Source: DASXMT01 sp963803065 (lineage in GTDB: Bacteria; Actinomycetota; Acidimicrobiia; Acidimicrobiales; RAAP-2). Taken from it: a stretch of DNA of 64,000 nucleotides. The position numbers were made by a program, and so were the translations under genes. Position 1 is the stretch's first letter. Every line of letters starts with the position of its first letter. The DNA lies in NCBI GenBank assembly GCA_963803065.1, contig CAWDKW010000005.1, positions 62,001 through 126,000 of the forward strand, given 5' to 3'. Below are positions 52,277 to 60,771 of this stretch, in pieces. The notes below the pieces were generated by a model. The model was given only the letters and a program-made list of their open reading frames with translations. It was not told the DNA's origin and searched no databases.

Positions 52277-53812
52277 TCAGCCGGGCTGGCGCCAGCCGCG
52301 CTCGAAGGGGAGGCGCCACGAGCGAGGTGCGATGAGGTCCCGGATGGCCGGCGGACCCCACGACCCCGCCCGGTAGAGCTGCACCTCGGGCGGTGCATCG
52401 AGCAGCGGTTGGGACACCTCCCAGAGCCGCTCGATGCCCTCGGCGTTCGTGAACAGCGTCTGGTCGCCGCTCATGGCGTCGTGGATCAGCCGCTCATAGG
52501 CCTCGAGCACGCTCTCGGCGTGATCGGTGTCGTGCAGTGCGAACTGCAGGCTCAGCTTCTCGAGCTTCATCCCCGGGCCCGGCTGCTTGCCGTAGAAGGA
52601 GAGCGACAGCTTGGACGAGTCGGCCAGGTCGAAGGTCAGGTGGTCGGGGCCGAGGGTACCGACGCCGGAGCCGGCTGGGAACATCGACTTGGGCGGTTCG
52701 CGAAAGGCGATGGAGACGATCCGGGCCCCCTCGGCCATCTGCTTCCCCGTCCGGAGGAAGAACGGCACCCCGGCCCAGCGCCAGTTGTCGATCTCACACC
52801 GCAAGGCGATGAACGTCTCGGTGTCCGACCCGGGCGACACCCCTTCGTTCCAGGCGTACCCCTCGTACTGGCCTCGGACCACGTTGCCCGGGTCGATAGG
52901 CCGCAGCGAGCGAAACACCTTGTTCTTCTCCTCGCTGATGGCTCGGGGCTCGAGGGCGGTCGGCGGCTCCATGGCCACGAAGGCCAGGATCTGGAAGAGG
53001 TGGGTCACCACCATGTCCCGGAAGGCGCCCGTCTGCTCGTAGAAGGGGCCCCGGGAGCCGATCCCGAGGGTCTCGGGGACGTCGATCTGGATGTGATCGA
53101 TGTGCTGCCGGTTCCAGATGGGCTCGAAGAGCCCGTTGGCGAACCGGAAGGCCAGGATGTTCTGGGCCGCCTCCTTTCCGAGGAAGTGGTCGATGCGGAA
53201 GACCTGGTCCTCCTGGAAGATCTCCTGGACGACGGCATTCAGCCCCCGGGAGCTGCGGAGGTCGGTACCGAAGGGCTTCTCCATGATGACGCGGGCCCGG
53301 TCGACGAGACCGGCCTCGGCCAGGGTGCGCACGACCGCGTCGGCGGCGTGGGGCGGGATGCTCAAGTAGTGCAAGTGGCGCGCCGCCGCGTTCAGTGCTG
53401 TCTCGGCGTCCCGCACGGTCTCGGCCAGGCCGGCGGCTCCCCGTGATCCCGACACGTACCGGATGTTGCCGCTGAACCTGCGCCATTGGTCGTCCTCGAC
53501 CGTGCACCGGGCGAACTCGTCGCAGGCCTGGCGGGCCAGGGCGCCGTAGCCGTCGTCATCGAGGTCCTCGAGCGAGGTGGCGACGATGCGGCAGTCGGGA
53601 AGCAGGCCGGCCTCGGAGAGGTGGAACAGGCCGGGCAGCAGCTTCCGGCGGGCCAGGTCGCCGGTGGCGCCGAACAGCACGACGACGTGTGGAGGCAGCG
53701 GGGCGTGGGTCCCGGCGCCTCTCGCCGGCTGGACCACCCCGCTCGCCATCGCTCGTTCGGCTCGCTCCAGCGCCTGCGCTGCCAGCTCGGCTTCGCTTGT
53801 CACGGTCGCCAT
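52277..53812 (-). CDS. zwf: Glucose-6-phosphate 1-dehydrogenase
   Basis: 511 aa from ATG 53812. NADP-binding VVVLFGATGDLARRKLLPGL, the active-site RIDHFLGKEAAQNILAFRF and EKPFGTDLRSS are intact, and the length is normal. It converts glucose-6-phosphate to 6-phosphogluconolactone and supplies NADPH. It stands alone, without gnd, pgl or opcA. Upstream, GACCCGTCGGACGCTC-type direct repeats (53873-53912) lie in the promoter gap. Confidence 0.95.
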   Translation of the reverse strand: MATVTSEAELAAQALERAERAMASGVVQPARGAGTHAPLPPHVVVLFGATGDLARRKLLPGLFHLSEAGLLPDCRIVATSLEDLDDDGYGALARQACDEFARCTVEDDQWRRFSGNIRYVSGSRGAAGLAETVRDAETALNAAARHLHYLSIPPHAADAVVRTLAEAGLVDRARVIMEKPFGTDLRSSRGLNAVVQEIFQEDQVFRIDHFLGKEAAQNILAFRFANGLFEPIWNRQHIDHIQIDVPETLGIGSRGPFYEQTGAFRDMVVTHLFQILAFVAMEPPTALEPRAISEEKNKVFRSLRPIDPGNVVRGQYEGYAWNEGVSPGSDTETFIALRCEIDNWRWAGVPFFLRTGKQMAEGARIVSIAFREPPKSMFPAGSGVGTLGPDHLTFDLADSSKLSLSFYGKQPGPGMKLEKLSLQFALHDTDHAESVLEAYERLIHDAMSGDQTLFTNAEGIERLWEVSQPLLDAPPEVQLYRAGSWGPPAIRDLIAPRSWRLPFERGWRQPG

Positions 53813-53991
53813 CGGGACTCCGGGAAACGCGGCAAACGCGGACCTCCTCAACCTCACGTGGCGTTCGAGGGTCGACCCGTCGGACGCTCACCCGTCGGAC
53901 GCTCACCCGGGCACACGCCCACGGTACGGGGCCTTCGTTACCGGCGCGTTGCCGGCAGTAATCCATCGTGTGAACAGGAGGAGAACGTTGC

Positions 53992-55854
53992 TCAACCGCT
54001 GGCGACCGGGGGAGGCAGGGCGCTCGTGGTCTGGTCGCGACGCAGCACGGCCAGGAGCTCCTCGTACGGCCCGAGCAGGTAGGCCTCGTCCCCCCCGCCA
54101 AAGCGGGTTCCCCGGCGCGGCGGGTGCTCGAGCCGCCCCCCTTCCCCGCTGCGGTGCAGGGCGATGACCCGGGTCCGGGCGGAGAGGTCGGACATGGCCA
54201 GCCCCTGCAGCCCACCCCGCGCCGCGATCGTGACCCGGCCGACGAGGAAGGGCTGCCGGTCGACGTAGAAGGTGCTCAAGACGTCCAGGCCCAGGGCCGC
54301 CCCGACGAACCAGGGGGCGGCGAGCGACGAGGTCGACCGGACGTGGCGGAACCCGAAGCTCTGTTCCATCAGCCGAGCCAGGTCCCGGTCGAAGACCCGG
54401 AGGACGACGGGGACCTCCTCCCAGCGCTCGCCCAGCGACTCCCGGATAGCCAGCCCCGTCTCGATGTTGGTGAGATCGGCGCTGGTCAGCACGGCCACGG
54501 CCGAGGCGTCCTGGAGGTTGACCATGCGATGGGTCTGGACCTGGGTGGCATCGGCGATCACCACCGGGACGCCGAGGGCCCGGGCCTGGGCCAGGTAGCG
54601 GTTGTTGCCGTCCCGCTCGACGACCACCACCCGCTGATGCTCGTCGATGAGCCCCTGCACGACGGCGATGCCCACCGAGCCGAGTCCCACCACGACGACG
54701 TGGTCGGCCATGCCAGGGACCTCCCGCCGCCCCAGCGAGCGCTCGATGCGCCGGCTGACGAGGATGTTGGTGAAGAGGGCGAACCCGGTGGAGACCAGGG
54801 CCACCCCGATGACGATGAGGGCGATCCCGAAGACCTTCATGGGCGTGTCCTGCGCGGCGAAGCTGTAGTCGCCGTAGCCGACCGTGGCCACGGTCTCCAC
54901 GGCGAAGTAGGCCGCCGTCAGCACTCCCAGCCGGCCGTGGGCACCGGGCACCTGATAGGCGAATCGGAGGACGACGGTGGCCAGGGCGATGAGGGTCAAC
55001 AGGGAGGCGATCACGACGGTCAGTGCCCTGTTGTCGTCCTCCCAGAGGACGGAGGCCTGGCGGGCGATGCGGGTGGTGAAGGCCACGGTGCGCAGGGGTG
55101 TCCGAGGGCCGGTCGGGTCATGGACGCCGCCGTGTTGCAGCTCCTGTTCCGTCCCGAGCACGGCCACCCGGTCCCCGGCGGCGACGGGATGGTCCCGGCC
55201 CGGGCATTGGGCCATCTCGCCCCCGTCGGCCGGCATGATGGCCACCGGGGCCAGGTGGCCGAAGTGCCCCCGGAAGGTCGGGTGGGCGGTGTCCGACTCG
55301 GGCACCTCCACCTGGACGACGGCGAAGCGCACGCCCCCCAGCTCGATGTCGTGGGCGTCACGGTGCAGGCAGGCCTCGACGAACGAGGGCGCAGCCAGGC
55401 TGGCCACGTCGAGGACGGAGCCGCTGCCCGACACCCGTTCCAGGGCCCGGGCCACGGACGGGTTGGCCAGCTGCACCACGATGCGGGCGTCGGGGCGCAG
55501 CTCCCGGATGCGCAGGGCCGTCTCCAGGGTGTGTATCTCGTTGACCTCGACGCACACGACGGCCAGGGCGCGGGCCAGGCCAGCCTCGAGGAGGGCATCG
55601 CCGAGGTAGGCGCTGCGTCGGATGTGGCGGACGCCCCAGTCCTCCAGGACCCGGGCGAAACGAGGGTCGGCGTCGTCGTCGACCACGATGACCGGGGTCC
55701 CGCTGAGGTGGAATTGCTCGACCGTGCGGAGCCCCACGCCCTGGAGCCCGCACACGATGACGTGGTCGTGCAGCTCCGGGCCCCGTTCTGGTTCCACCCT
55801 CGGTTCTCGGTCTGGTCCCGGTCTGATGGTGGCCGCGTGTGTTGCCTGTCTCAC
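53992..55854 (-). CDS. Potassium channel with RCK domains before and after the pore
   Basis: 620 aa. Residues ~30-150 are a TrkA-N/RCK fold (HVIVCGLQGVGLRTVEQFHL) with a TrkA-C-like segment to ~260. Two helices flank the K+ selectivity filter TVGYGD (~324-329). A second TrkA-N fold follows from ~390 (DHVVVVGLGSVGIAVVQGLI). The RCK-pore-RCK order differs from the usual pore-RCK(-RCK). Likely a K+ channel or regulator gated by nucleotide or ligand binding. The gene ends 137 bases before zwf and starts 15 bases after the glutamine synthetase stop, in the same direction. Confidence 0.88.
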   Translation of the reverse strand: MRQATHAATIRPGPDREPRVEPERGPELHDHVIVCGLQGVGLRTVEQFHLSGTPVIVVDDDADPRFARVLEDWGVRHIRRSAYLGDALLEAGLARALAVVCVEVNEIHTLETALRIRELRPDARIVVQLANPSVARALERVSGSGSVLDVASLAAPSFVEACLHRDAHDIELGGVRFAVVQVEVPESDTAHPTFRGHFGHLAPVAIMPADGGEMAQCPGRDHPVAAGDRVAVLGTEQELQHGGVHDPTGPRTPLRTVAFTTRIARQASVLWEDDNRALTVVIASLLTLIALATVVLRFAYQVPGAHGRLGVLTAAYFAVETVATVGYGDYSFAAQDTPMKVFGIALIVIGVALVSTGFALFTNILVSRRIERSLGRREVPGMADHVVVVGLGSVGIAVVQGLIDEHQRVVVVERDGNNRYLAQARALGVPVVIADATQVQTHRMVNLQDASAVAVLTSADLTNIETGLAIRESLGERWEEVPVVLRVFDRDLARLMEQSFGFRHVRSTSSLAAPWFVGAALGLDVLSTFYVDRQPFLVGRVTIAARGGLQGLAMSDLSARTRVIALHRSGEGGRLEHPPRRGTRFGGGDEAYLLGPYEELLAVLRRDQTTSALPPPVASG

Positions 55855-55869
55855 CTGGAACCCGACGGG

Positions 55870-58068
55870 TCAAAGGATGAAGAGCATCTCCTGGTAGGTG
55901 GGGAGGGGCCACAGGTCGTCGGCCACCAGCCTCTCGAGCGCGTCGGCGGCGGCCCGGACTGCGGCCATGGCCGGCAGCAGGCCCTTTTGGGCGTGCTCAC
56001 CCCGCTTCTCGTCGGTGTCGAAGTCGTCGAAGTCGATCGCCGACCGGAGCCCGGCGATGGCGGTCCGCAGCGCGCTGAGGGAGCCCGACACCTCGTCCAG
56101 CGTGGCCGTGTCGGCCTCCTGGCCGACGGCGGCCAGGCTCGAGGCGTTCAGGGCCAACTCGGTCTGGTACCGCATGGCGGCGGGCAGGATGACGGTGGTG
56201 GCCATCTCGAGGGTGAGTGCCGCCTCGACCCCAATGGACAGGATGTACTGCTCGAGGGCGATCTCGTAGCGACTGTGCATCTCCCGGTGGTTGAAGACCC
56301 CGTACCGGCTGAAGAGGTCGAGCGACTCCTCGGTGATCAGCTCGGGAAGGGCGTCGAGGGTCGTCTTGAGGTTGGGCAGGCCGCGTTCGGCCGCCACCGT
56401 CTGCCACTGGTCGGCGTAGCCGTCGTCGTTGAAGATGACGGCCCCGTGGTCCTCGATGATGTCGTGGAGGACGGATTGGACGGCAGCGTTGAACTCGGTC
56501 CCCTCGGATACCAGGGTCTCGAGCCCGGTGGCGATGTGGTCGAGGGCCTCGGCCAGGATGGTGTTGATGGTGACCATCGGGCCGGCGATCGACTGCAGTG
56601 AGCCCGGGGCCCGGAACTCGAAGCGGTTTCCGGTGAAGGCGAACGGGCTGGTCCGGTTGCGGTCACCGGGGTCGGTCGGCAGCACCGGGAGCGTGTCCAC
56701 CCCGATCTCGAGGGTGCCCTTCTCCTTCGACGAGGTGGCACCGCCGGTGGCGATCTGCTCGAAGACGTCAGCCAGTTGGTCGCCGAGGAAGATGGAGATG
56801 ATGGCGGGCGGGGCCTCGTTGGCCCCGAGCCGGTGGTCGTTGGTGGCCGAGGCGACCGACGCCCGCAACAGGTTGCCGAATTTGTGAACGGCACGGATCA
56901 CCGCGGCGCAGAACACCAGGAACTGGGCATTGTCGTGCGGGTTGTCCCCGGGGAGCAGGAGGTTGCCCTGGGTGGCGTTGCCGAGGGAGAAGTTGACGTG
57001 CTTGCCCGACCCGTTGATCCCTTCGAACGGCTTCTCGTGGAACAGGCACTCCATGCCGTACTTCTGGGCCACCCGCTTGAGCGTGGTCATGAGCAGCTGC
57101 TGATGGTCGGCGGCGACGTTCGACCGCTCGAACATGGGGGCCAGCTCGAACTGGCCGGGAGCGACCTCGTTGTGGCGGGTCTTGGCCGGGATGCCCAGCT
57201 TGAACAGCTCCCGCTCGCAATCCATCATGTAGGCCAGGACGCGTTCGGGAATGGCCCCGAAGTAGTGGTCGTCGAATTCCTGACCCTTGGGCGGCCTGGC
57301 CCCGAACAGGGTGCGCCCCGAGTTGAGCAGGTCGGGCCGGGTCAGGAAGAAGCTCCGATCGACCAGGAAGTACTCCTGCTCGGCGCCGGCAAAGGAGACC
57401 ACCGCATCGGGGTCGTCGTGACCGAAGAGAGCCAGCACGCGCTCCGCCTGCCGGGCCATGGCCTGCTGGGACCGCAGCAGCGGGGTCTTGTTGTCGAGGG
57501 CCTCGCCGGTCATCGACACGAAGACGGTCGGGATGCACAGCGTGTTGCCGTTGGGGTTCTCGAGGATGTAGGCCGGGCTGGTCACGTCCCAGCCGGTGTA
57601 CCCCCGGGCCTCGAAGGTGGCCCGCAGGCCGCCGTTGGGGAAGCTCGACGCGTCCGGCTCTCCCTGGGTGAGCGTCTTGCCCGAGAACTCGGCGATGGCG
57701 CTGCCGTCGCCACCGGGCTCGAAGAAGCTGTCGTGCTTCTCGGCCGTGAGATGGGTCAGGGGGTAGAACACATGGGCGTAATGGGTGGCGCCCTTCTCCG
57801 TGGCCCAGTCCTTCATCACGACGGCGACCACGTCGGCCACTGTCGGGTCGAGCGGCTTGGAGTGCTCGATGGTGGCCATCACCGACGTGAACACCGGTTT
57901 GGGGAGGCGCTTCTGCATCACCGACTTGGTGAAGACGTTCTCACCGAACATCTCGCCCGGTGGTTTGGCCGCTGGAAAGATCGGCGCCGGTGCCCGGTAG
58001 TGCCGGACCGACTCGATCGCCCCCAAGCGGGCTGTGCTTCCTGTCGCTGTGCTTCCCGTCGTTCCCAT
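55870..58068 (-). CDS. glnN: Type III glutamine synthetase
   Basis: 732 aa from ATG 58068, the usual length of GSIII. N-terminal FGENVFTKSVMQKRLPKPVF and VFYPLTHLTAEKHDSFFEPG are GSIII-specific. Catalytic segments include SFAGAEQEYFLVD, IPAKTRHNEVAPGQFELAPM and FEGINGSGKHVNFSLG. Makes Gln from Glu and ammonia with ATP. It could feed the glutamine-using peptide system 7 kb upstream. N-terminal GTTGSTATGSTARLG is a small repeat. Probably co-transcribed with the K+ channel gene. Confidence 0.95.
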   Translation of the reverse strand: MGTTGSTATGSTARLGAIESVRHYRAPAPIFPAAKPPGEMFGENVFTKSVMQKRLPKPVFTSVMATIEHSKPLDPTVADVVAVVMKDWATEKGATHYAHVFYPLTHLTAEKHDSFFEPGGDGSAIAEFSGKTLTQGEPDASSFPNGGLRATFEARGYTGWDVTSPAYILENPNGNTLCIPTVFVSMTGEALDNKTPLLRSQQAMARQAERVLALFGHDDPDAVVSFAGAEQEYFLVDRSFFLTRPDLLNSGRTLFGARPPKGQEFDDHYFGAIPERVLAYMMDCERELFKLGIPAKTRHNEVAPGQFELAPMFERSNVAADHQQLLMTTLKRVAQKYGMECLFHEKPFEGINGSGKHVNFSLGNATQGNLLLPGDNPHDNAQFLVFCAAVIRAVHKFGNLLRASVASATNDHRLGANEAPPAIISIFLGDQLADVFEQIATGGATSSKEKGTLEIGVDTLPVLPTDPGDRNRTSPFAFTGNRFEFRAPGSLQSIAGPMVTINTILAEALDHIATGLETLVSEGTEFNAAVQSVLHDIIEDHGAVIFNDDGYADQWQTVAAERGLPNLKTTLDALPELITEESLDLFSRYGVFNHREMHSRYEIALEQYILSIGVEAALTLEMATTVILPAAMRYQTELALNASSLAAVGQEADTATLDEVSGSLSALRTAIAGLRSAIDFDDFDTDEKRGEHAQKGLLPAMAAVRAAADALERLVADDLWPLPTYQEMLFIL

Positions 58069-58229
58069 GGGGGGGAACTTAGAGAGCCCGCGTATCGATC
58101 GCGTTTCGGCAAGATGAATGCTGTGATCGGAGGTCCCTCGTAGGGCCGCGGCCCGTGTCGAGCGCACGTACCGGCTCCCACGGAGCGGTGGACCAGCTGG
58201 GCCGGTGAGATGAACGCCCCTGCCATCAG

Positions 58230-58243
58230 TAGAACGTGTATCA
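58230..58243. promoter_or_regulatory. KstR-like operator (TAGAACGTGTATCA)
   Basis: Differs from the site at 39814 by one base in the variable centre. Lies 81 bases before the first gene of the igr-like operon. TTATCC just after it (58245-58250) could be part of the -10, so a bound TetR-type repressor would block transcription. In mycobacteria, KstR controls the homologous genes and is released by a cholesterol-derived CoA thioester. Confidence 0.75.
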
Positions 58244-58323
58244 GTTATCCTGGTTTGCCACCGCGGCGCTGCTAGGGCCAGGGTTGGTGGACCAGGACGT
58301 CACCGAAGGGGGGAGCACAGCCA

Positions 58324-59484
58324 ATGCATCTCGAGGAGACCCCCGACCAGCTGGCCCTGCGGGCCGAGCTGCGCGCCTATTTCGCCGACGTGATCACCGA
58401 CCAGATCCGAGACGCACTGGACTTCGAGCCTGAGGGCGGGGCGGTGTACCGGTCGGTGATCCGGCGCATGGGCAAGGACGGCTGGCTGGGCATCGGCTGG
58501 CCGGTGGAGTACGGCGGGCAGGGCCGCCCGGCCACCGACCAGTTCATCTTCTTCAACGAGGTCCAGCGGGCCCGGGCCCCGTTCCCCTTCGTCACTCTGA
58601 ACACCGTCGGCCCCACCCTCATGCGTTATGGGTCCGACGAGCAGAAGGCCTTCTTCCTCCCGGGCATCCTGGCCGGCGAGATCAACTTCGCCATCGGCTA
58701 CACCGAGCCCTCTGCCGGGACCGACCTGGCCTCGTTGCGAACCAAGGCGACGAGGGACGGCGACGAGTGGGTCATCGAAGGGTCCAAGGTCTTCACCAGC
58801 GGTGCCGACCAGGCCGACTACATCTGGCTGGCCACTCGCACCGACCCCGATGCCCCCAAGCACAAGGGCATCTCCATCTTCCTCGTGCCCACCGCGTCGC
58901 CCGGCTTCTCGTGCACGCCGATCGTGACCGTCGGGGGGGTGGCCACCACCGCCAGCTACTACGACGGGGTCCGGGTACCCGACGGTGCGCTGGTCGGCTC
59001 CCTGAACGAGGGCTGGCGCATGATCACCAACCAGCTCAACCACGAGCGGGTGGGCCTCGCCGCCCTGGCCTCGCTGGCCCATCGGCTGTGGGCCGAGACG
59101 GCCGAGTGGGCCATCCAGCACGACCTGGCCGACGTGCCCTGGATCCAGGCCGACCTGGCCCGCACCCACGCCCTGCTCGAGGCGCAGCGCCTCTTGAACT
59201 GGCGGATGACGGCGGCGGTGAACGACGGCACGCTCGGGCCGGCCGACTCGTCCTCGGTCAAGGTGTTCGGCACCGAGTCGACCGTCGAGGTGTACCGGGT
59301 GCTGTTGGGCATCGTCGGCGCCGGCGGCTACCTGGCTCCGGGTACGCCGGGGGCCGTGCTGCACGGCGAGCTCGAGCGGGCCGGACGCCAGGCGCAGATC
59401 AACACCTTCGGCGGCGGGGTCAACGAGGTGCAGCGGGAGATCCTGGCCACGGCCGGGCTGGGCATGAAGCGGGGGTCGCGTTGA
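58324..59484 (+). CDS. chsE2: Acyl-CoA dehydrogenase, ChsE2/FadE29-like
   Basis: 386 aa. Family segments INFAIGYTEPSAGTDLASLR, DGDEWVIEGSKVFTSGADQA and the C-terminal FGGGVNEVQREILA match FadE29 closely over the whole length. In mycobacteria FadE28 and FadE29 form an alpha2beta2 enzyme that dehydrogenates 3-oxo-pregnene-carboxyl-CoA, the 22-carbon steroid side-chain intermediate. The partner (chsE1) is two genes downstream. The stop overlaps the TTG start of the next gene (TTGA). First gene after the KstR-like site. Confidence 0.9.
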   Translation: MHLEETPDQLALRAELRAYFADVITDQIRDALDFEPEGGAVYRSVIRRMGKDGWLGIGWPVEYGGQGRPATDQFIFFNEVQRARAPFPFVTLNTVGPTLMRYGSDEQKAFFLPGILAGEINFAIGYTEPSAGTDLASLRTKATRDGDEWVIEGSKVFTSGADQADYIWLATRTDPDAPKHKGISIFLVPTASPGFSCTPIVTVGGVATTASYYDGVRVPDGALVGSLNEGWRMITNQLNHERVGLAALASLAHRLWAETAEWAIQHDLADVPWIQADLARTHALLEAQRLLNWRMTAAVNDGTLGPADSSSVKVFGTESTVEVYRVLLGIVGAGGYLAPGTPGAVLHGELERAGRQAQINTFGGGVNEVQREILATAGLGMKRGSR

Positions 59485-60771
59485 GCACGGAAACCACTGA
59501 GTCCACTGAGTCCACGGGGTCCACTGGGTCCACTGCGTCGACTGGGACCACTGGGTCCACTGATTCCACTGCGTCCACGGAGCCCACGGGCGGGGCGCTG
59601 AGCGGCGAGGCTCTCGAGGAGCGCTTCGACAGCTTCGCCGGCCGGTCGACCGGCCCGCCGGTCAAGGGTCCCGAACCGGTCAACCGACCCATGATCCGCC
59701 ACTGGGTGGAGGCCATGGGGGACTACAACCCGGTCTACCTGGACGACGCCGCGGCCAGAGAGGCCGGCTTCCCGGGCGTGATCGCGCCGCCCACCATGCT
59801 CCAGGCCTGGATCATGTGGGGCCTCCGCCATCACATGAACGTCCACGCCGCCCGGGCGGCCGGCGAGGACGCCGACTCGGGCAACGTCCAGGACCAGGTG
59901 ATGCGGCTGCTCGACGCCGCCGGCTACACCTCCGTCGTCGCCACCAACTGCGACCAGCACTACGAGCGGCCGCTGGTCCTGGGCGACGAGGTGAGCGTGA
60001 CCTCGGTGGTCGAGTCCGTCTCGCCCGAGAAGAACACGGCGCTCGGGGTGGGCCGCTTCCTCACCACCAGGATGGACTACACCGACAACGACGGTCTGCC
60101 CGTGGCCACGATGCGCTTCCGCATCCTGAAGTTCCGGCCCCGCTCGACGCCGTCCTCATCCGAGCCGGGTCCTGCCGAGTCGGCCCCGGCCCAGTCGGCT
60201 CCTGCCGAGTCGGTCCCGGCCCGAGTCGGTTCCTGCCGAGTCTGTTCCTGCCGAGTCAAGTGCAGCCAAGGCCCGGTCCCGCCCGTTGCGGCCCCGTCCT
60301 GCAATCACCCAGGACAACTCGTTCTTCTTCGACGGGACGAAGGAGGGCAAGCTGTTGATCCAGCGGTGCTCGGAGTGCGGCATGCTTCGCCACCCGCCCC
60401 GCCCGGCCTGTCCCAACTGCCGGTCGTTCCAGTGGGACACCGTGCAGGCCTCCGGCCGCGGGACGATCTACAGCTTCGTGGTCAACCACCACCCCCAGGT
60501 CCCCGCCTTCGACTACCCGCTCATCGTGGCCCTCGTGGAGCTCGAGGAGGGCACCCGCCTGGTGGCCAACGTGTCGCACATGACGCCCGAGACGGCGTTC
60601 ATCGGAATGCCGGTGATCGCCGAGTTCGAGGACTTCGACGATGAGCTGTCGCTCCCGGTCTTCCGTCCAGCCGACGGCTCCGGCGACCCAGCCGACGGCT
60701 CCGGCGACGAGCCGGGCGGTGCAACCGGGAGCAGGGCCGGCGTCGCCGGTCGTGCCGGGGAGCCGGCCTGA
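59481..60771 (+). pseudogene. chsH2: ChsH2-like hydratase subunit (MaoC + DUF35) split by a frameshift
   Basis: TTG 59481 starts a Ser/Thr-rich repeat tail (TESTGSTGSTASTG...) followed by a MaoC-like hot-dog domain (NRPMIRHWVEAMGDYNPVYL, GVIAPPTMLQAWIMWGL, ATNCDQHYERPLVLGDEV). After ARSTPSSSEPGPAES-type linker repeats the frame is shifted. The DUF35 part follows in the next frame: zinc-ribbon CSECGMLRHPPRPACPNC and the OB-fold YSFVVNHHPQVPAFDYPLIV, ending at 60771. In M. tuberculosis Rv3542c has both domains in one chain and pairs with ChsH1. The break (one extra C near 60222) is inside a 15-bp repeat. The DUF35 half could restart at ATG 60286. Confidence 0.85.
60162..60252. repeat. 15-bp coding minisatellite in the ChsH2 linker, 6 units + 1 base
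   Basis: Units GAGTCGGYYCCKGCC (E-S-V/A-P-A), six copies. The fourth (60207-60222) has 16 bases, so the array is 91 bp, 6 x 15 + 1, and the frame slips by one. Removing that base joins the MaoC and DUF35 frames perfectly. Unit number changes alone would keep the frame. Confidence 0.9.

Noticed and set aside
54124..56601. Plus-strand open frame of 825 codons across the K+ channel and glutamine synthetase
   Set aside because: Spans two real minus-strand genes and their gap and is Asp/Gly/His-rich; an antisense artefact of high GC.
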